Assembly: GCA_050180895.1 (NCBI GenBank)
Contig: JBFXDS010000003.1
Location: 248,001 to 312,000 of the forward strand
Length of the DNA stretch: 64,000 nt
From: JBGPEQ01 sp050180895
GTDB lineage: Bacteria; Pseudomonadota; Alphaproteobacteria; Dongiales; Dongiaceae
Direction of reading: 5' to 3'
Shown: piece by piece, positions 16,121 through 25,758 of the stretch
Numbering within the stretch: the first letter of the stretch is position 1
Layout: each line of letters starts with the position of its first letter
Program-made: the position numbers and the translations under genes
Notes under the pieces: generated by a model
The model's database searches: none
Told to the model about the DNA's origin: nothing
The model's input: the letters and a program-made list of their open reading frames with translations, nothing else

Positions 16121-17614
16121 TTACGGCGCCGTCGAGACGCTGAAGGGCGGGCTGACCGCCAGGGTCATGTAGGCATCGTCGCGCATGAGGCGGATCTCGT
16201 AATCGCCCGCCTCGAGCGGCCCGCCGATCGCCGCGTCGTCGAACGTCGCCGTGCCTTCGACGGCGGCGCCGGTATAGAGGAACGCCAGATAGTTCATCTG
16301 GTCGGGATCGCCGGCGTGGTAGATGCCAAGCCAGTCGCGGCGGTGGCCGGGCGCGTTCTTCCAGGTCACGACCACGGCCTCGGTGTCCGCATAGTCGGGC
16401 CTGTCGACGCCGACCTCCGGGCGCACGCCGGGCTCCTGAATCCAGAACGAGGCTCGCGCCAACTCCGCGCCGCCGGCGGCGACGAGCACGGCGTCGTAGG
16501 CGCCGACCGGCAGCTGGGCCGTGCCGAAATAGACGACGGAATTGCGGTCGGTGCCGTTGTTCGTCGGCATCGTCAGCAGCGGCGCCGCCGGCGGCTGGCC
16601 GTCCGCGACGACGATCACGCGGCCATCCTCGATGCGGCCGTCGTCGCTCGCGGCATGGAACCGCACGGCGAGCGGATCGCCGCGCGCGACGGCGCGCCGG
16701 TCGAGCGAGACCATGGCGGGCGCCGGTCCCGGCGCCGCCTGGAAGGTGGCGACGAGCGCGTGGTGATCCGACGGCCAGGGCGAGATGCCGATGTCGATGT
16801 CCGCCCCGCCGGTTTCGCCGACCAGTTGGCTGGCGACGGTGGTGGACTCGCCGAGCGCGTAGATCCGGTCGATGCGGTCGACGGCCTCGTCGGGCAGCAG
16901 ATGCGGCACCGGGTAACCGGCGGTCCAGGTGATCCCGGGGTTGGCGACGGAATCGGGGTGCGTCTCGCGGTAGGCGTCGCGGAAGCCGGCCTCGGCCAGT
17001 GCCTTGCTCACCGGCCATTCCAGCGGATAGCGCACCTGCGGCCGCGCGGCGGCCGTCGCCGCGGTCCAATCGAGATGCGAGGGCGCGTTGAAGTCGCCAC
17101 CGATGACGACCGGGATACCGGCCGCGGCGAGCGGCGACAGCTGGGTGATGTAGAGCTCGATCTCCGGCAGCCGCGTCTCCGCCTCGATCGCCAGCACCTC
17201 GGCCGCCGTCTTGCCGTCGCGCACGGCGTAGGGGCCGTAGGGATCGGCAGTCAGATGGATGTTGGCGACGGCCACGAAGCGGCCGGGCCGGATCTCGGCC
17301 AGCGCATAGTCGGCATCGGTCGCCGGAGGCGCGAACAGCGGATATTTCGAGACGATGTGGCGGCTCTCCATGGCGTAGGGCCAGCCGAGCGCCTCGGCGA
17401 ACGTCCGCGTCTGGCCTTCCGGCTCCTGCAGCAGGAGGATGTCGGGATCCGCCGCGCGGATGGCGTCGAGCGTGCGGCCGAGATTCACCTGGTCGCCGCC
17501 GAGCCAGATGTTGAAGATCATGACGCGCAATTCCACGGCATCCCCGGTCTGCGCCGCTGCCGCCGGCGTCAAAAACAGGGCCAGTGCCGCCAAGACAAGT
17601 TGCAGACGCCGCAT
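16121..17614 (-). CDS. Secreted endonuclease/exonuclease/phosphatase-family protein
   Basis: The 497-aa product begins with a clear signal peptide (LQLVLAALALFLTPAAAAQ), so it is exported. Residues 25-290 show the EEP fold: NIWLGGDQ, LLLQEPEGQ with the metal-binding Glu, GGDFNAPSH, DRIDRIYA and the catalytic PSDHHALV. About 200 further residues follow, with repeated beta-rich stretches (VYFGTAQLPVGAYDAVLVAA) that resemble accessory sandwich domains. It probably cleaves a phosphoester outside the cytoplasm, such as extracellular nucleic acid, sphingomyelin-like lipid or inositol phosphate; which one is not determined. Confidence 0.82.
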   Translation of the reverse strand: MRRLQLVLAALALFLTPAAAAQTGDAVELRVMIFNIWLGGDQVNLGRTLDAIRAADPDILLLQEPEGQTRTFAEALGWPYAMESRHIVSKYPLFAPPATDADYALAEIRPGRFVAVANIHLTADPYGPYAVRDGKTAAEVLAIEAETRLPEIELYITQLSPLAAAGIPVVIGGDFNAPSHLDWTAATAAARPQVRYPLEWPVSKALAEAGFRDAYRETHPDSVANPGITWTAGYPVPHLLPDEAVDRIDRIYALGESTTVASQLVGETGGADIDIGISPWPSDHHALVATFQAAPGPAPAMVSLDRRAVARGDPLAVRFHAASDDGRIEDGRVIVVADGQPPAAPLLTMPTNNGTDRNSVVYFGTAQLPVGAYDAVLVAAGGAELARASFWIQEPGVRPEVGVDRPDYADTEAVVVTWKNAPGHRRDWLGIYHAGDPDQMNYLAFLYTGAAVEGTATFDDAAIGGPLEAGDYEIRLMRDDAYMTLAVSPPFSVSTAP

Positions 17615-17746
17615 TGTCCCCCTCCGTCGCCTCGGCCTGCGGTATCCAAAGCCGTCGATGTGACCCAGGTGTGACCGTCCGATGAATTCTTACCTGTCAT
17701 CCAGGACGACGATGTCGACGTGGCGTTCCTCGACTGCCATGCTCTT

Positions 17747-18943
17747 TCAGTTCCCCAGCATTGCCGCGTTGGTCCGCCGCAAAGCACCCTCCGGCGGCGC
17801 CTCCGGCAAGGTCGTTACCGGCAGGACGGCGCGGATGCGGTCGTGGAAATCCTTGATCGCGTGCTCGTAGTCGGAGAGCGGGCCCGGCTCATACCCGTGA
17901 TTGCGCAGGCCCATCTGCACGCGCTCGCTCAGCACCTGGTCCTCGAGGCCGACCTGCGTGTTGATGCGCGCGTTGAGATAGCGCAGCACCTTCATCTCGC
18001 GCCGCGCATCCGGCCGCCGGAACACCGGATAGCGCATTGTGCAGGTCTCGGCGCCGGCGGGCAGGATCTGGAACACGTCCATGCTGTCGGGATAGATGTC
18101 GATGCCGATGTTCGGGACCATGGAGAAGAACAGCCAGGTGCGCCGGACATCCTCCGGCAGGTCGGTCAGCACGTCGGGCGCCAGCTTCTGGTACATCCGC
18201 TCCGTCCAGTGGGTGGAGGGCTTGTCGCGCAGGACGCTCTTGCTGTAGGCGACGCCATGCTCGTTGATCACGCCCAAGAGGTCGTTGTCGAGCATCCGGT
18301 GATAGCCGGGGTGGCCGACCGGGACGTGGTAGTTCTCGAGGTTATTGTCGACGGCGACCTTCCAGTTGCATTGCCAGGTGCCGATCCAGGGCGCATCGAC
18401 CGGCTCCATCTCCTCCAGCCGGTAGGGCCGCGCCACCTCGACGAAATCGCCCCACATCTCCGCCAGGCTCGCTCCGGGACCGGTGACGCGCACGAACACG
18501 AGGCCGAGGAGAACCTCGACCTCGACCGGCTTCAGCCCGAGTTCCGACTTGTCGATGCCGCGGAACGTCTTCTCCGAGGGCACGGCGGCGAGGCGGCCGT
18601 CGAACCCATAGGACCAGCCGTGATAGGGGCAGGTGATGCGGCCGCGGCAGCTGCCGGCGCCATCGAGCAGCTTCGAGCCGCGGTGCCGGCAGGCGTTGGC
18701 GAAGGCGCGGACGACGCCGTCCCTGCCGCGGATCGCGACGATGGAATCGCGCAGCATGTCGAGCGTCGCGAAGTCGCCGGGCTTGCGCAGCTGGTTGACG
18801 TGGCAGACGAACTGCCAGGACGGCCGGATCAGCCGCTCATACTCCAACTCCGTGAGTTCGGCGTTGAAGTAGGTCCAGGCCGGGAGACCGCGCACCAGCG
18901 TGGCGTTGCTCGCCCGCGGCAGGATCGTGCATGGCTGGTTCAT
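17747..18943 (-). CDS. Rieske non-heme iron oxygenase, alpha subunit
   Basis: The 398-aa protein has the Rieske cluster ligands CRHRG and CPYHGW near residues 85-105, then the mononuclear iron site in NLENYHVPVGHPGYH and a later acidic ligand in VGLEDQVLSERVQ. The overall type, with WQFVCHVNQLRKPGDFATLD, is close to oxygenases acting on quaternary amines such as glycine betaine, carnitine or stachydrine; that is inference. The ATG at 18943 follows GGAGGAAACC. It lies 20 bases after the TetR gene in the same operon. No reductase gene is adjacent, so electrons come from elsewhere. Confidence 0.88.
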   Translation of the reverse strand: MNQPCTILPRASNATLVRGLPAWTYFNAELTELEYERLIRPSWQFVCHVNQLRKPGDFATLDMLRDSIVAIRGRDGVVRAFANACRHRGSKLLDGAGSCRGRITCPYHGWSYGFDGRLAAVPSEKTFRGIDKSELGLKPVEVEVLLGLVFVRVTGPGASLAEMWGDFVEVARPYRLEEMEPVDAPWIGTWQCNWKVAVDNNLENYHVPVGHPGYHRMLDNDLLGVINEHGVAYSKSVLRDKPSTHWTERMYQKLAPDVLTDLPEDVRRTWLFFSMVPNIGIDIYPDSMDVFQILPAGAETCTMRYPVFRRPDARREMKVLRYLNARINTQVGLEDQVLSERVQMGLRNHGYEPGPLSDYEHAIKDFHDRIRAVLPVTTLPEAPPEGALRRTNAAMLGN

Positions 18944-18963
18944 GGCGGTTTCCTCCATATCGA

Positions 18964-19599
18964 CTAGGCTCCCGCCGCGAAGTGGGGCGGGAAGACGCTG
19001 GCGAGGTAGGCGCGGACGGTCTTGCGGGCAGCGGCGCGATCGAAGCCGTCGCCGGCGACGAGGATGTCCTGCCACAGATATTCGATGGCGCCGATGAGGC
19101 CGATGGCTGCGGCCTCCGCATTCACGTGGTCATAGCCGCTGCCGACGAGCTCCTCGCAGATGCGCACGAGGTCCGCATGGTAGTTGAGGTCGATCGCGTC
19201 GACGCGCTCCAGATAGGCCCGCCGCGCGGCGGCCTCGCCCCAGAAGGCGTACCACACGGCGACCTTGGCGGAATCGCTGACCTCCGGATCGAAGGCAACC
19301 TCGATGAGCTGCTCGAGCGCACGCACGGGATCGCCGGCGGCGCTGGCGATGGCGCGGCGGCGGGCCTGATCGAACTCCTGCGCCAGATGCTCCAGCGCTT
19401 CGAGAAGCAGGGACTCCTTGCGCTTGAAGTGCAGGATGACCGTTCCCGGCGATACGCCGGCGGCCTCGGCCACCCGCTCGATGGTCGTTCCCGACAGGCT
19501 GTGGCGGGCGACGACCCGGATGGCGGCATCGAGGATTGCCGCGCGGGTCTGGCCCGATGCGGTCCCCTGGCGCCGGACGAAAAGGGTGGCGACTGCCAT
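18964..19599 (-). CDS. TetR/AcrR-family regulator (BetI-like)
   Basis: The 211-aa regulator starts with a TetR helix-turn-helix (AAILDAAIRVVARHSLSG then TIERVAEAAGVSPGTVILHF). The ligand domain includes VAVWYAFWGEAAARRAYLER, a segment shared with BetI-type repressors of choline and betaine genes. It is the first gene of a two-gene operon with the Rieske oxygenase. A perfect 14-bp palindrome lies 35 bases upstream of its start, consistent with self-control. The inducer is unknown. Confidence 0.88.
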   Translation of the reverse strand: MAVATLFVRRQGTASGQTRAAILDAAIRVVARHSLSGTTIERVAEAAGVSPGTVILHFKRKESLLLEALEHLAQEFDQARRRAIASAAGDPVRALEQLIEVAFDPEVSDSAKVAVWYAFWGEAAARRAYLERVDAIDLNYHADLVRICEELVGSGYDHVNAEAAAIGLIGAIEYLWQDILVAGDGFDRAAARKTVRAYLASVFPPHFAAGA

Positions 19600-19633
19600 C
19601 TAATGACCTGTTTCTAAAAGGTTTATATCACTG

Positions 19634-19647
19634 AATGAATATTCATT
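19634..19647. promoter_or_regulatory. Palindromic operator candidate for the TetR regulator
   Basis: AATGAATATTCATT is a perfect 14-bp palindrome in AT-rich DNA, 35 bases upstream of the TetR start. Size, symmetry and place fit a TetR-family operator. The remaining intergenic DNA up to about 19999 holds no gene that I can support. Confidence 0.6.
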
Positions 19648-19999
19648 TATCACAGAAAAACGGTCGCTGTCAAGCTGTCCGCAGTTGCATCGGTGGTGCA
19701 ATACGAGTGATGATTTTCCGCCTGTAACTGATTTGCCTTGGCGCCGTGAAATGAAGACCGATGACAAGATTCTTCAGATCATTCCGGTTGTGGGTTCGCG
19801 CAGCCTAGGGGTATTCGCAATGCACGGCTGGATGCGAGACAGCGTCGATCCCGGGGTTTCCCACAAATCCACCCACACCTCGTCGGGGATCCGGCAAGCA
19901 TCGCGCTTCGCAGCGCCCACGCCGAGCGACAGGGCGGGCGATCGGAACCGAGCCAGCAGACCCGGGTTGCCCGACATGGATGATGGATCGGAGCGCCCA

Positions 20000-20395
20000 G
20001 TGAACGAGGTACGGCGCGGCGGATGCCTGTGTGGAGCGGTTCGGCTGGAGGCATCCGGCGAGCCGTACCGGGTGGGCATCTGCCATTGCCTCGACTGCCG
20101 CAAGCACCACGGCGCCGTGTTCCACAGCTATGCGGTGTTTCCCGCGGCGGCCGTGAGCGTCACCGGCAGGACGGCCGACTATCGCGGGCGCCATTTCTGC
20201 CCAGTGTGCGGATCGTCGCTCTTCGGCCGTTCGGGCGGCGAAATCGAAGTTCCCCTCGGCATCTTCGATGCGACAAGCCAGTTGAAGCCCGCTTACGAAC
20301 TCTGGGTCCGGCGGCGCGAGGACTGGTTGCCCCTGTTCGATGTCGCGCGCCGCTATGACGGCGACCGTGACGGCGCGGGCCCGACCGAGCCATAG
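20000..20395 (+). CDS. GFA-family zinc protein
   Basis: The 131-aa protein carries the GFA (glutathione-dependent formaldehyde-activating-like) zinc motifs: GGCLCGAVRLE, GICHCLDCRKHHG and HFCPVCGSSLFGR. These cysteines bind two zinc ions in the family. Real formaldehyde chemistry is doubtful for most members. The GTG at 20000 is preceded by CGGAGCG and matches the usual start of the family; an ATG at 19976 in frame has no binding site. It is a single gene. Confidence 0.85.
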   Translation: MNEVRRGGCLCGAVRLEASGEPYRVGICHCLDCRKHHGAVFHSYAVFPAAAVSVTGRTADYRGRHFCPVCGSSLFGRSGGEIEVPLGIFDATSQLKPAYELWVRRREDWLPLFDVARRYDGDRDGAGPTEP

Positions 20396-20581
20396 TGAGC
20401 GCCTTCGGGCGCACCGCCGTCATCGAGCCTTATCGCGCACATCCGTGTTCATGGGACGCTTTCACGGGATGACATCCAGTGGGTTGGCGCTGTTTTGCTG
20501 TTTTGATCGTGCTGTTATAAAATGAGAATCCCGCAGATTTTCGCCCTTTTTTGAGCACCCGATTCCTCAGGCCGCTCCCTC

Positions 20582-20809
20582 TCAGGCGATGATGTCCGGC
20601 AGCAGCTTGCTCTCGATCTGCGCCATCTGGTCCTTCAGCATCAGCTTGCGCTTCTTCAGGCGCTGGAGCTGGAGTTGGTTGAAGGGCGCCGTCTGCTGCA
20701 GGCTGGCGATGGCATCGTCGAGATCGCGATGCTCCTGCCGCAGTTCTTCGAGCCTGCGGCGAAGATCAGCCAAGCTCGGCGTCACGCCCGAATCGGTGGG
20801 GGAGTTCAT
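20582..20809 (-). CDS. YdcH-type DUF465 protein
   Basis: The 75-aa protein is one long helix pair: LADLRRRLEELRQEHRDLDD and then LQRLKKRKLMLKDQMAQIES. The H-LD-I and LKK-KL-LKD pattern defines DUF465 proteins, small coiled-coil proteins of unknown role that are abundant in alphaproteobacteria. It is divergent from the phosphofructokinase gene with a 107-base gap. The 186 bases on its downstream side hold a small GCGCC-TTC-GGGCGC hairpin near 20400 and nothing else clear. Confidence 0.85.
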   Translation of the reverse strand: MNSPTDSGVTPSLADLRRRLEELRQEHRDLDDAIASLQQTAPFNQLQLQRLKKRKLMLKDQMAQIESKLLPDIIA

Positions 20810-20916
20810 AACTAAATTCTACTCTCAACCGGCCAGCGCGTCACTGATTCGGGCTTGTCGCTGGCCGCGCGGCTGCTAAGACTGCGGCGCAGTAGCGCAA
20901 TGGCAAGGGACGGGCC

Positions 20917-21999
<1,083 letters not shown>

Positions 22000-22009
22000 G
22001 GCCGCTGCT

Positions 22010-22549
22010 ATGTCCGGCGCGGCGGATCGCTCGTTCTGGGCGTTCAGCCTCGCGCTCTACGGCCGGCCCGGCGTGGCGCCTGTCCTGATCGGGCTACAGG
22101 ATCGTCTCGGCCTCGACGTCAACATGCTGCTGTACTGCTGCTGGGCCGGCGTCGAGGGTATCGCGCTGTCGCGCGCCGAGCTGACGGCGGTGGAAGCCCT
22201 GGCCGAGCCTTGGCAGGGCGAGGTGGTGCGGCCCCTGCGCGCGTTGCGGCGGCGACTCAAGGGCGGCTTCGGCGGCCTGCCGGCGGATCGCGTCGAGGCC
22301 TATCGCAAGCGGCTGAACGAACTGGAGATCGACGGCGAGCGCATCGCGCAAGAGGCGATGGCCGCGCTGCTGCAACGCCGCCGGGACGACGGCAGCGGAG
22401 CGACGGCCCGCGTCGCGGGGAACCTGGCGGCGTACCTGCAACTGCGCAAGGTTGCCGTCGGCGACGCCGAACAGGCCGATTTGCGGACGCTCCTGCGCGC
22501 CTGTTGTCCCGATGCGTCCGCCGCGGCGGTCAGCTTCGCTTCCGAGTAG
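22010..22549 (+). CDS. TIGR02444-family protein
   Basis: The 179-aa protein begins FWAFSLALYGRPGVAPVLIGLQDRLG-like sequence followed by DVNMLLYCCWAG, the signature of TIGR02444 (DUF2390) proteins. The rest is helical, rich in Arg and Ala, without membrane segments. Function is unknown. It starts 10 bases after the phosphofructokinase stop and overlaps the end of convergent ubiX by 20 bases. Confidence 0.85.
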   Translation: MSGAADRSFWAFSLALYGRPGVAPVLIGLQDRLGLDVNMLLYCCWAGVEGIALSRAELTAVEALAEPWQGEVVRPLRALRRRLKGGFGGLPADRVEAYRKRLNELEIDGERIAQEAMAALLQRRRDDGSGATARVAGNLAAYLQLRKVAVGDAEQADLRTLLRACCPDASAAAVSFASE

Positions 22550-23150
22550 CGCGGCGGGTGGGGGATGCGGCGTCCTTGTCCGGGAGCTCGCCCCAGCGCC
22601 TGACCAGTTCCGTCTCGAGGCCGAAGAGGTCGAGCACGCGGCCGACGCTGTGGTCGACGATATCCTCGACCGAGGCCGGCCGCGCATAGAATGCGGGCAC
22701 GGGCGGGGCGATGACGGCGCCCATCTCCGACAGCGCCGTCAGGTTGCGCAGATGGCCGGTATGCAGCGGCGTCTCCCGCAGCATGAGCACAAGCCGGCGG
22801 CGCTCCTTCAGCACGACGTCGGCGGCGCGCGTGAGCAGATTCGAGGTCACGCCGGTGGCGATCTCGGCCATGCTGTGGACCGAGCAGGGCGCGATCACCA
22901 TGCCCATGGTGCGGAATGAGCCGCTGGCGATCGGCGCGCCGACGTCGCCGAAGCCGTGGACGATGTCGGCGAGGGCGCGCACGTCCTTGGGCGTGAGGTC
23001 GGTCTCGTAGGCCAGCGTCATCTCCGCCGCCCGCGACATCACCAGGTGAGTCTCGACCGGAAGCTTTGTGAGCACTTGCAGCATGCGGACGCCGTAGATC
23101 GCGCCGGAGGCTCCGCTGATGCCGACAATGATACGGTTTCTCAAGGACAT
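22530..23150 (-). CDS. ubiX: Flavin prenyltransferase UbiX
   Basis: The 206-aa enzyme joins a dimethylallyl group to FMN to make the cofactor of UbiD-type decarboxylases. Motifs seen are VGISGASGAIYGVRMLQVL, SGSFRTMGMVIAPCS, GVTSNLLTRAADVVLKERR and LVLMLRETPLHTGHLRNL, all characteristic. The C-terminal 15 residues are basic and variable. No ubiD gene is in the window, but ubiquinone synthesis is the likely use. It converges with the TIGR02444 gene. Confidence 0.95.
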   Translation of the reverse strand: MSLRNRIIVGISGASGAIYGVRMLQVLTKLPVETHLVMSRAAEMTLAYETDLTPKDVRALADIVHGFGDVGAPIASGSFRTMGMVIAPCSVHSMAEIATGVTSNLLTRAADVVLKERRRLVLMLRETPLHTGHLRNLTALSEMGAVIAPPVPAFYARPASVEDIVDHSVGRVLDLFGLETELVRRWGELPDKDAASPTRRATRKRS

Positions 23151-23267
23151 GACCGATGTCAGCCGGCGCCGCTAGGAGCGCGGAAAAGACTCCAATTTAC
23201 AAGGCTCGGCGGCTGGGATTAGCATCGTGATGGTGCAACGGTTCGATTACTGATCGGAGGGTCGAGC

Positions 23268-23435
23268 ATGGCCGTGACAGAGCACGTTGACGCGTTGAGG
23301 GCCAAACATGCTGAACTCGAGCATCTCATTGAAGAAGAAGAGCACCGCCCTCACCCCGACGACCTCGTACTCGCGGAACTTAAACGGCAAAAGCTTCGGA
23401 TCAAAGACCAAATCGCTACGCTGAGCCGCCAATAG
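23268..23435 (+). CDS. Small DUF465 protein, 55 aa
   Basis: A 56-codon frame begins at an ATG placed after CGGAGGG. The translation contains HAELEHLIEEEEHRPHPDD and LAELKRQKLRIKDQIATL, the helix-loop-helix pattern of DUF465 proteins, with the conserved H-EL-I and LK-QKL-IKD positions. It is the second such gene in 2.7 kb; the other is at 20582. A GC-rich hairpin 110 bases after its stop may end the transcript. Confidence 0.8.
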   Translation: MAVTEHVDALRAKHAELEHLIEEEEHRPHPDDLVLAELKRQKLRIKDQIATLSRQ

Positions 23436-23543
23436 CGGCGGTTAGAGACAACGCGGGCTTCGGGCGCAAGAGCCGAACCCGACGCTCCAAGGCCGGAGAG
23501 CAGGTGTAGGATGAGTCCGGCCGGCATCGTTAGGTATATTTTC

Positions 23544-23568
23544 GAGCGCCCGCTTCCAGCGGGCGCTC
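23544..23568 (+). terminator. Hairpin after the small DUF465 gene
   Basis: GAGCGCCCGC-TTCCA-GCGGGCGCTC is a perfect 10-bp stem. There is no run of T on either side, so classic intrinsic termination is uncertain. It lies between the DUF465 gene and the 3' end of the convergent udgX gene. Confidence 0.45.
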
Positions 23569-23613
23569 GGTAACAGCCGATCCTGTCGAACGCATCACCG
23601 TGCGCCGCAACGG

Positions 23614-24246
23614 TCAGGTAACGGCATCGACGACGGCGCGAATATCCATGACGAATCGGGCGTAGTCGCGCTTGCGGGTTTCCGGATCCGGCGCCCGCAG
23701 CAGCGCCGAGGGATGCACCGTGGCCAGCAGGAACCTGGCCAGCGGCGAGGGGACGAAAGTCCCGCGTCGCTGCACGAGGCGGAAATCCTTGCCGAGCAGC
23801 GCCTGCGCGGCCGTGGCGCCGAGGCAGACGATGGCGGCGGGCGCGACGGCGGCAATTTCCGCGTCGAGCCAGGGGCGGCAGGCGGCGATTTCCATCGCGC
23901 CCGGCTTCTTGTGGATGCGCCGCTTGCCGCGCGGCACCCATTTGAAGTGCTTCACGACATTGGTGACATACACGCGCGTGCGGTCGAGTCCGGCCTCGGC
24001 GAGCGCGCGGTCGAGCAGTTGTCCCGCCGGCCCGACGAACGGGCGACCGGTTACGTCCTCGACGTCACCGGGCTGCTCGCCGACGAGGATGATGCGCGCC
24101 GCCTCCGGACCTTCGCCGAAGACGGTCTGCGTTCCGAGCTTGTGGAGCGGGCAGGCCGTGCAACCTGCGGCCGCCTTGCGCAGTCCGGCCAGCCCCGCGC
24201 GCGGCGGGATGAAGCGACGTGCCGTATCCGGCGGTAGTCGCGCCAT
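23614..24246 (-). CDS. udgX: UdgX-type uracil-DNA glycosylase
   Basis: The 210-aa protein belongs to the iron-sulfur uracil-DNA glycosylase superfamily: cluster cysteines are C29, C32, C123 and C141. Motif A reads GEQPG (56-60) rather than the GEAPG of family 4. The loop KRRIH (108-112) is the mark of UdgX, in which this His forms a covalent bond with the abasic sugar after uracil is cut out. The C-terminal motif HPSALLR is present. The ATG at 24246 follows CCGGAGC. In the family UdgX traps uracil-containing DNA instead of releasing it. Confidence 0.9.
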   Translation of the reverse strand: MARLPPDTARRFIPPRAGLAGLRKAAAGCTACPLHKLGTQTVFGEGPEAARIILVGEQPGDVEDVTGRPFVGPAGQLLDRALAEAGLDRTRVYVTNVVKHFKWVPRGKRRIHKKPGAMEIAACRPWLDAEIAAVAPAAIVCLGATAAQALLGKDFRLVQRRGTFVPSPLARFLLATVHPSALLRAPDPETRKRDYARFVMDIRAVVDAVT

Positions 24247-24482
24247 TGGTTGCTCCGGTCTCACGACGGCGTTCCGCGCTGCAATCCGCCAACGAGACAA
24301 TGCCGCCGGCGGCCCGATCGTTGCATCGCAAAGCCCGCACTGCCGACGCCGACATTTGCCACAAAAAAGGCCGGAGTTTGCTTCTCGCGTCGCTGCTGCG
24401 ACGTCGCCAGATTGTCGGTCCACGGCGTCGCACAAGCAGCGATGTCGAGAGTGGCGTGTCCCAATCAATCACGGAGGAATCG

Positions 24483-24737
24483 ATGAAAAAGACTCTACTC
24501 GCATTGTCCACCGCAGCATTCCTGGGCTCGACCGGACTGGCGCTCGCTGAAGACGTCAACGGCACCATCCAGGCCGTCGATCCGGCTGCGCGGACGATCC
24601 AGCTCGAAGACGGCAGCATCTTCACCGTGGCGGAAGGCGTCGCGCTGGAGGCCCTGCAGCCCGGAACCGAGGTGACCGTTTCCTACGAAGAGACGGATGG
24701 CATGAAGACCGCGACGCAGGTCGTGCCCGCCCAGTAG
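24483..24737 (+). CDS. DUF1344-type small exported protein
   Basis: The 84-aa product has a signal peptide (MKKTLLALSTAAFLGSTGLA followed by LAE). The mature part, NGTIQAVDPAARTIQLEDGS and then FTVAEGVALEALQPG, matches small periplasmic DUF1344 proteins with an OB-like beta fold. Function is unknown. The start follows CGGAGGAATCG. It is divergent from udgX with a 236-base gap that shows no other gene. Confidence 0.8.
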   Translation: MKKTLLALSTAAFLGSTGLALAEDVNGTIQAVDPAARTIQLEDGSIFTVAEGVALEALQPGTEVTVSYEETDGMKTATQVVPAQ

Positions 24738-24803
24738 GCCCGATGACCGGAGGGCGGGCCGGGCCGCGCGGGTCCACCTCTTTGATTCCGGCGCAGCGAC
24801 GCT

Positions 24804-25619
24804 TCAAGCGTCGCTGCAGCTGGTGCCGGCCGGACCGATGAGGAGCGACTTGACGGGTTCGTCGATGTTCGCATGGGCGACGAGACAGCGGATCGCGGAG
24901 GTCGGAATGACCGTGGTCTCGCCGGCGATGGGGATGTCGAGGGTCTGCTGCGGCGTCCCGGGCAGCGCCAGCTTGGCCGTCCTGTAGCCGCGGACGAGCC
25001 CGACGAGTTGACCGGTGCGGGCATCGAAGACGCCGGCGCCGCTGGTGCCGTAGCTGACGGCGGCATCGATGAGGCCGACCGGCCCGCTGACGGCCAGACG
25101 CGTGTCGGCCGCCGGCGGGACGATCTGGCTGACGACGCCGCTGACCACGGTCCCCCGCCGGCCCCACGGGAACGAGACGACCCAGACATTGTCGCCGAGA
25201 CGCGCGCCCGATTGCAGCGTGACCGGCGTGACGTTCGCGAGCGCCGCCTCGAGGATCGCCACGTCCGACTTCTCGTCGATGCCCAGCAGCCTCGCTTCGA
25301 CGCGGGCATCGCTGCCGGGTGCAATGGCATAGACGGTCTGTGCGGTCTGCGGTACCAGCAGGTGTGCTGCCGTCAGGATGAGGGCGCGCCCATCGCCACG
25401 GGCAATGGCGACGCCCGAGGCCCAGCGGTGCACCCCGCCCGCGCGTTCCGCATAAAGCTGGATCGATGCGGCCAGGGATTGGGCGATGACGTCCTCCGGC
25501 ACCGCGGCGGGCGGCGGCGATGCCGTCGCCTTCATCGCCGATCCGCTGGCATTGACCAGCGACAGAGCGGAAACGCCCAGCCCGAGAAGGGCAAGCACGA
25601 GCAGGCCGATTCGATTCAT
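24804..25619 (-). CDS. Periplasmic trypsin-like serine protease domain protein
   Basis: The 271-aa product has an N-terminal membrane anchor or signal (IGLLVLALLGLGVSALSLV). The protease triad can be placed at TAAHLLV (His), KSDVAILEA (Asp) and GTSGAGVFD (Ser), as in HtrA-like S1C enzymes. No PDZ domain follows, so it is shorter than DegP. It may cut or bind envelope proteins. It stands alone; the gap to the acyl-CoA ligase stop is 139 bases downstream of its start. Confidence 0.82.
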   Translation of the reverse strand: MNRIGLLVLALLGLGVSALSLVNASGSAMKATASPPPAAVPEDVIAQSLAASIQLYAERAGGVHRWASGVAIARGDGRALILTAAHLLVPQTAQTVYAIAPGSDARVEARLLGIDEKSDVAILEAALANVTPVTLQSGARLGDNVWVVSFPWGRRGTVVSGVVSQIVPPAADTRLAVSGPVGLIDAAVSYGTSGAGVFDARTGQLVGLVRGYRTAKLALPGTPQQTLDIPIAGETTVIPTSAIRCLVAHANIDEPVKSLLIGPAGTSCSDA

Positions 25620-25758
25620 TCCGCCACCCCACCTCCGCAGTTTGCGGATACCCCAACGATCGTCGTACCGTCGATCTTACTGTCGCTCGATATGGTAAAT
25701 TTACGATTAACCATATCGGATTCGCGAGGAATGTTCATCATCCATGCGACGGCGAGGC

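Noticed and set aside
19685..19999. N-terminal extension of the GFA-family protein
   Set aside because: The extension has no family likeness, whereas the GTG at 20000 has a ribosome binding site and fits the family start.
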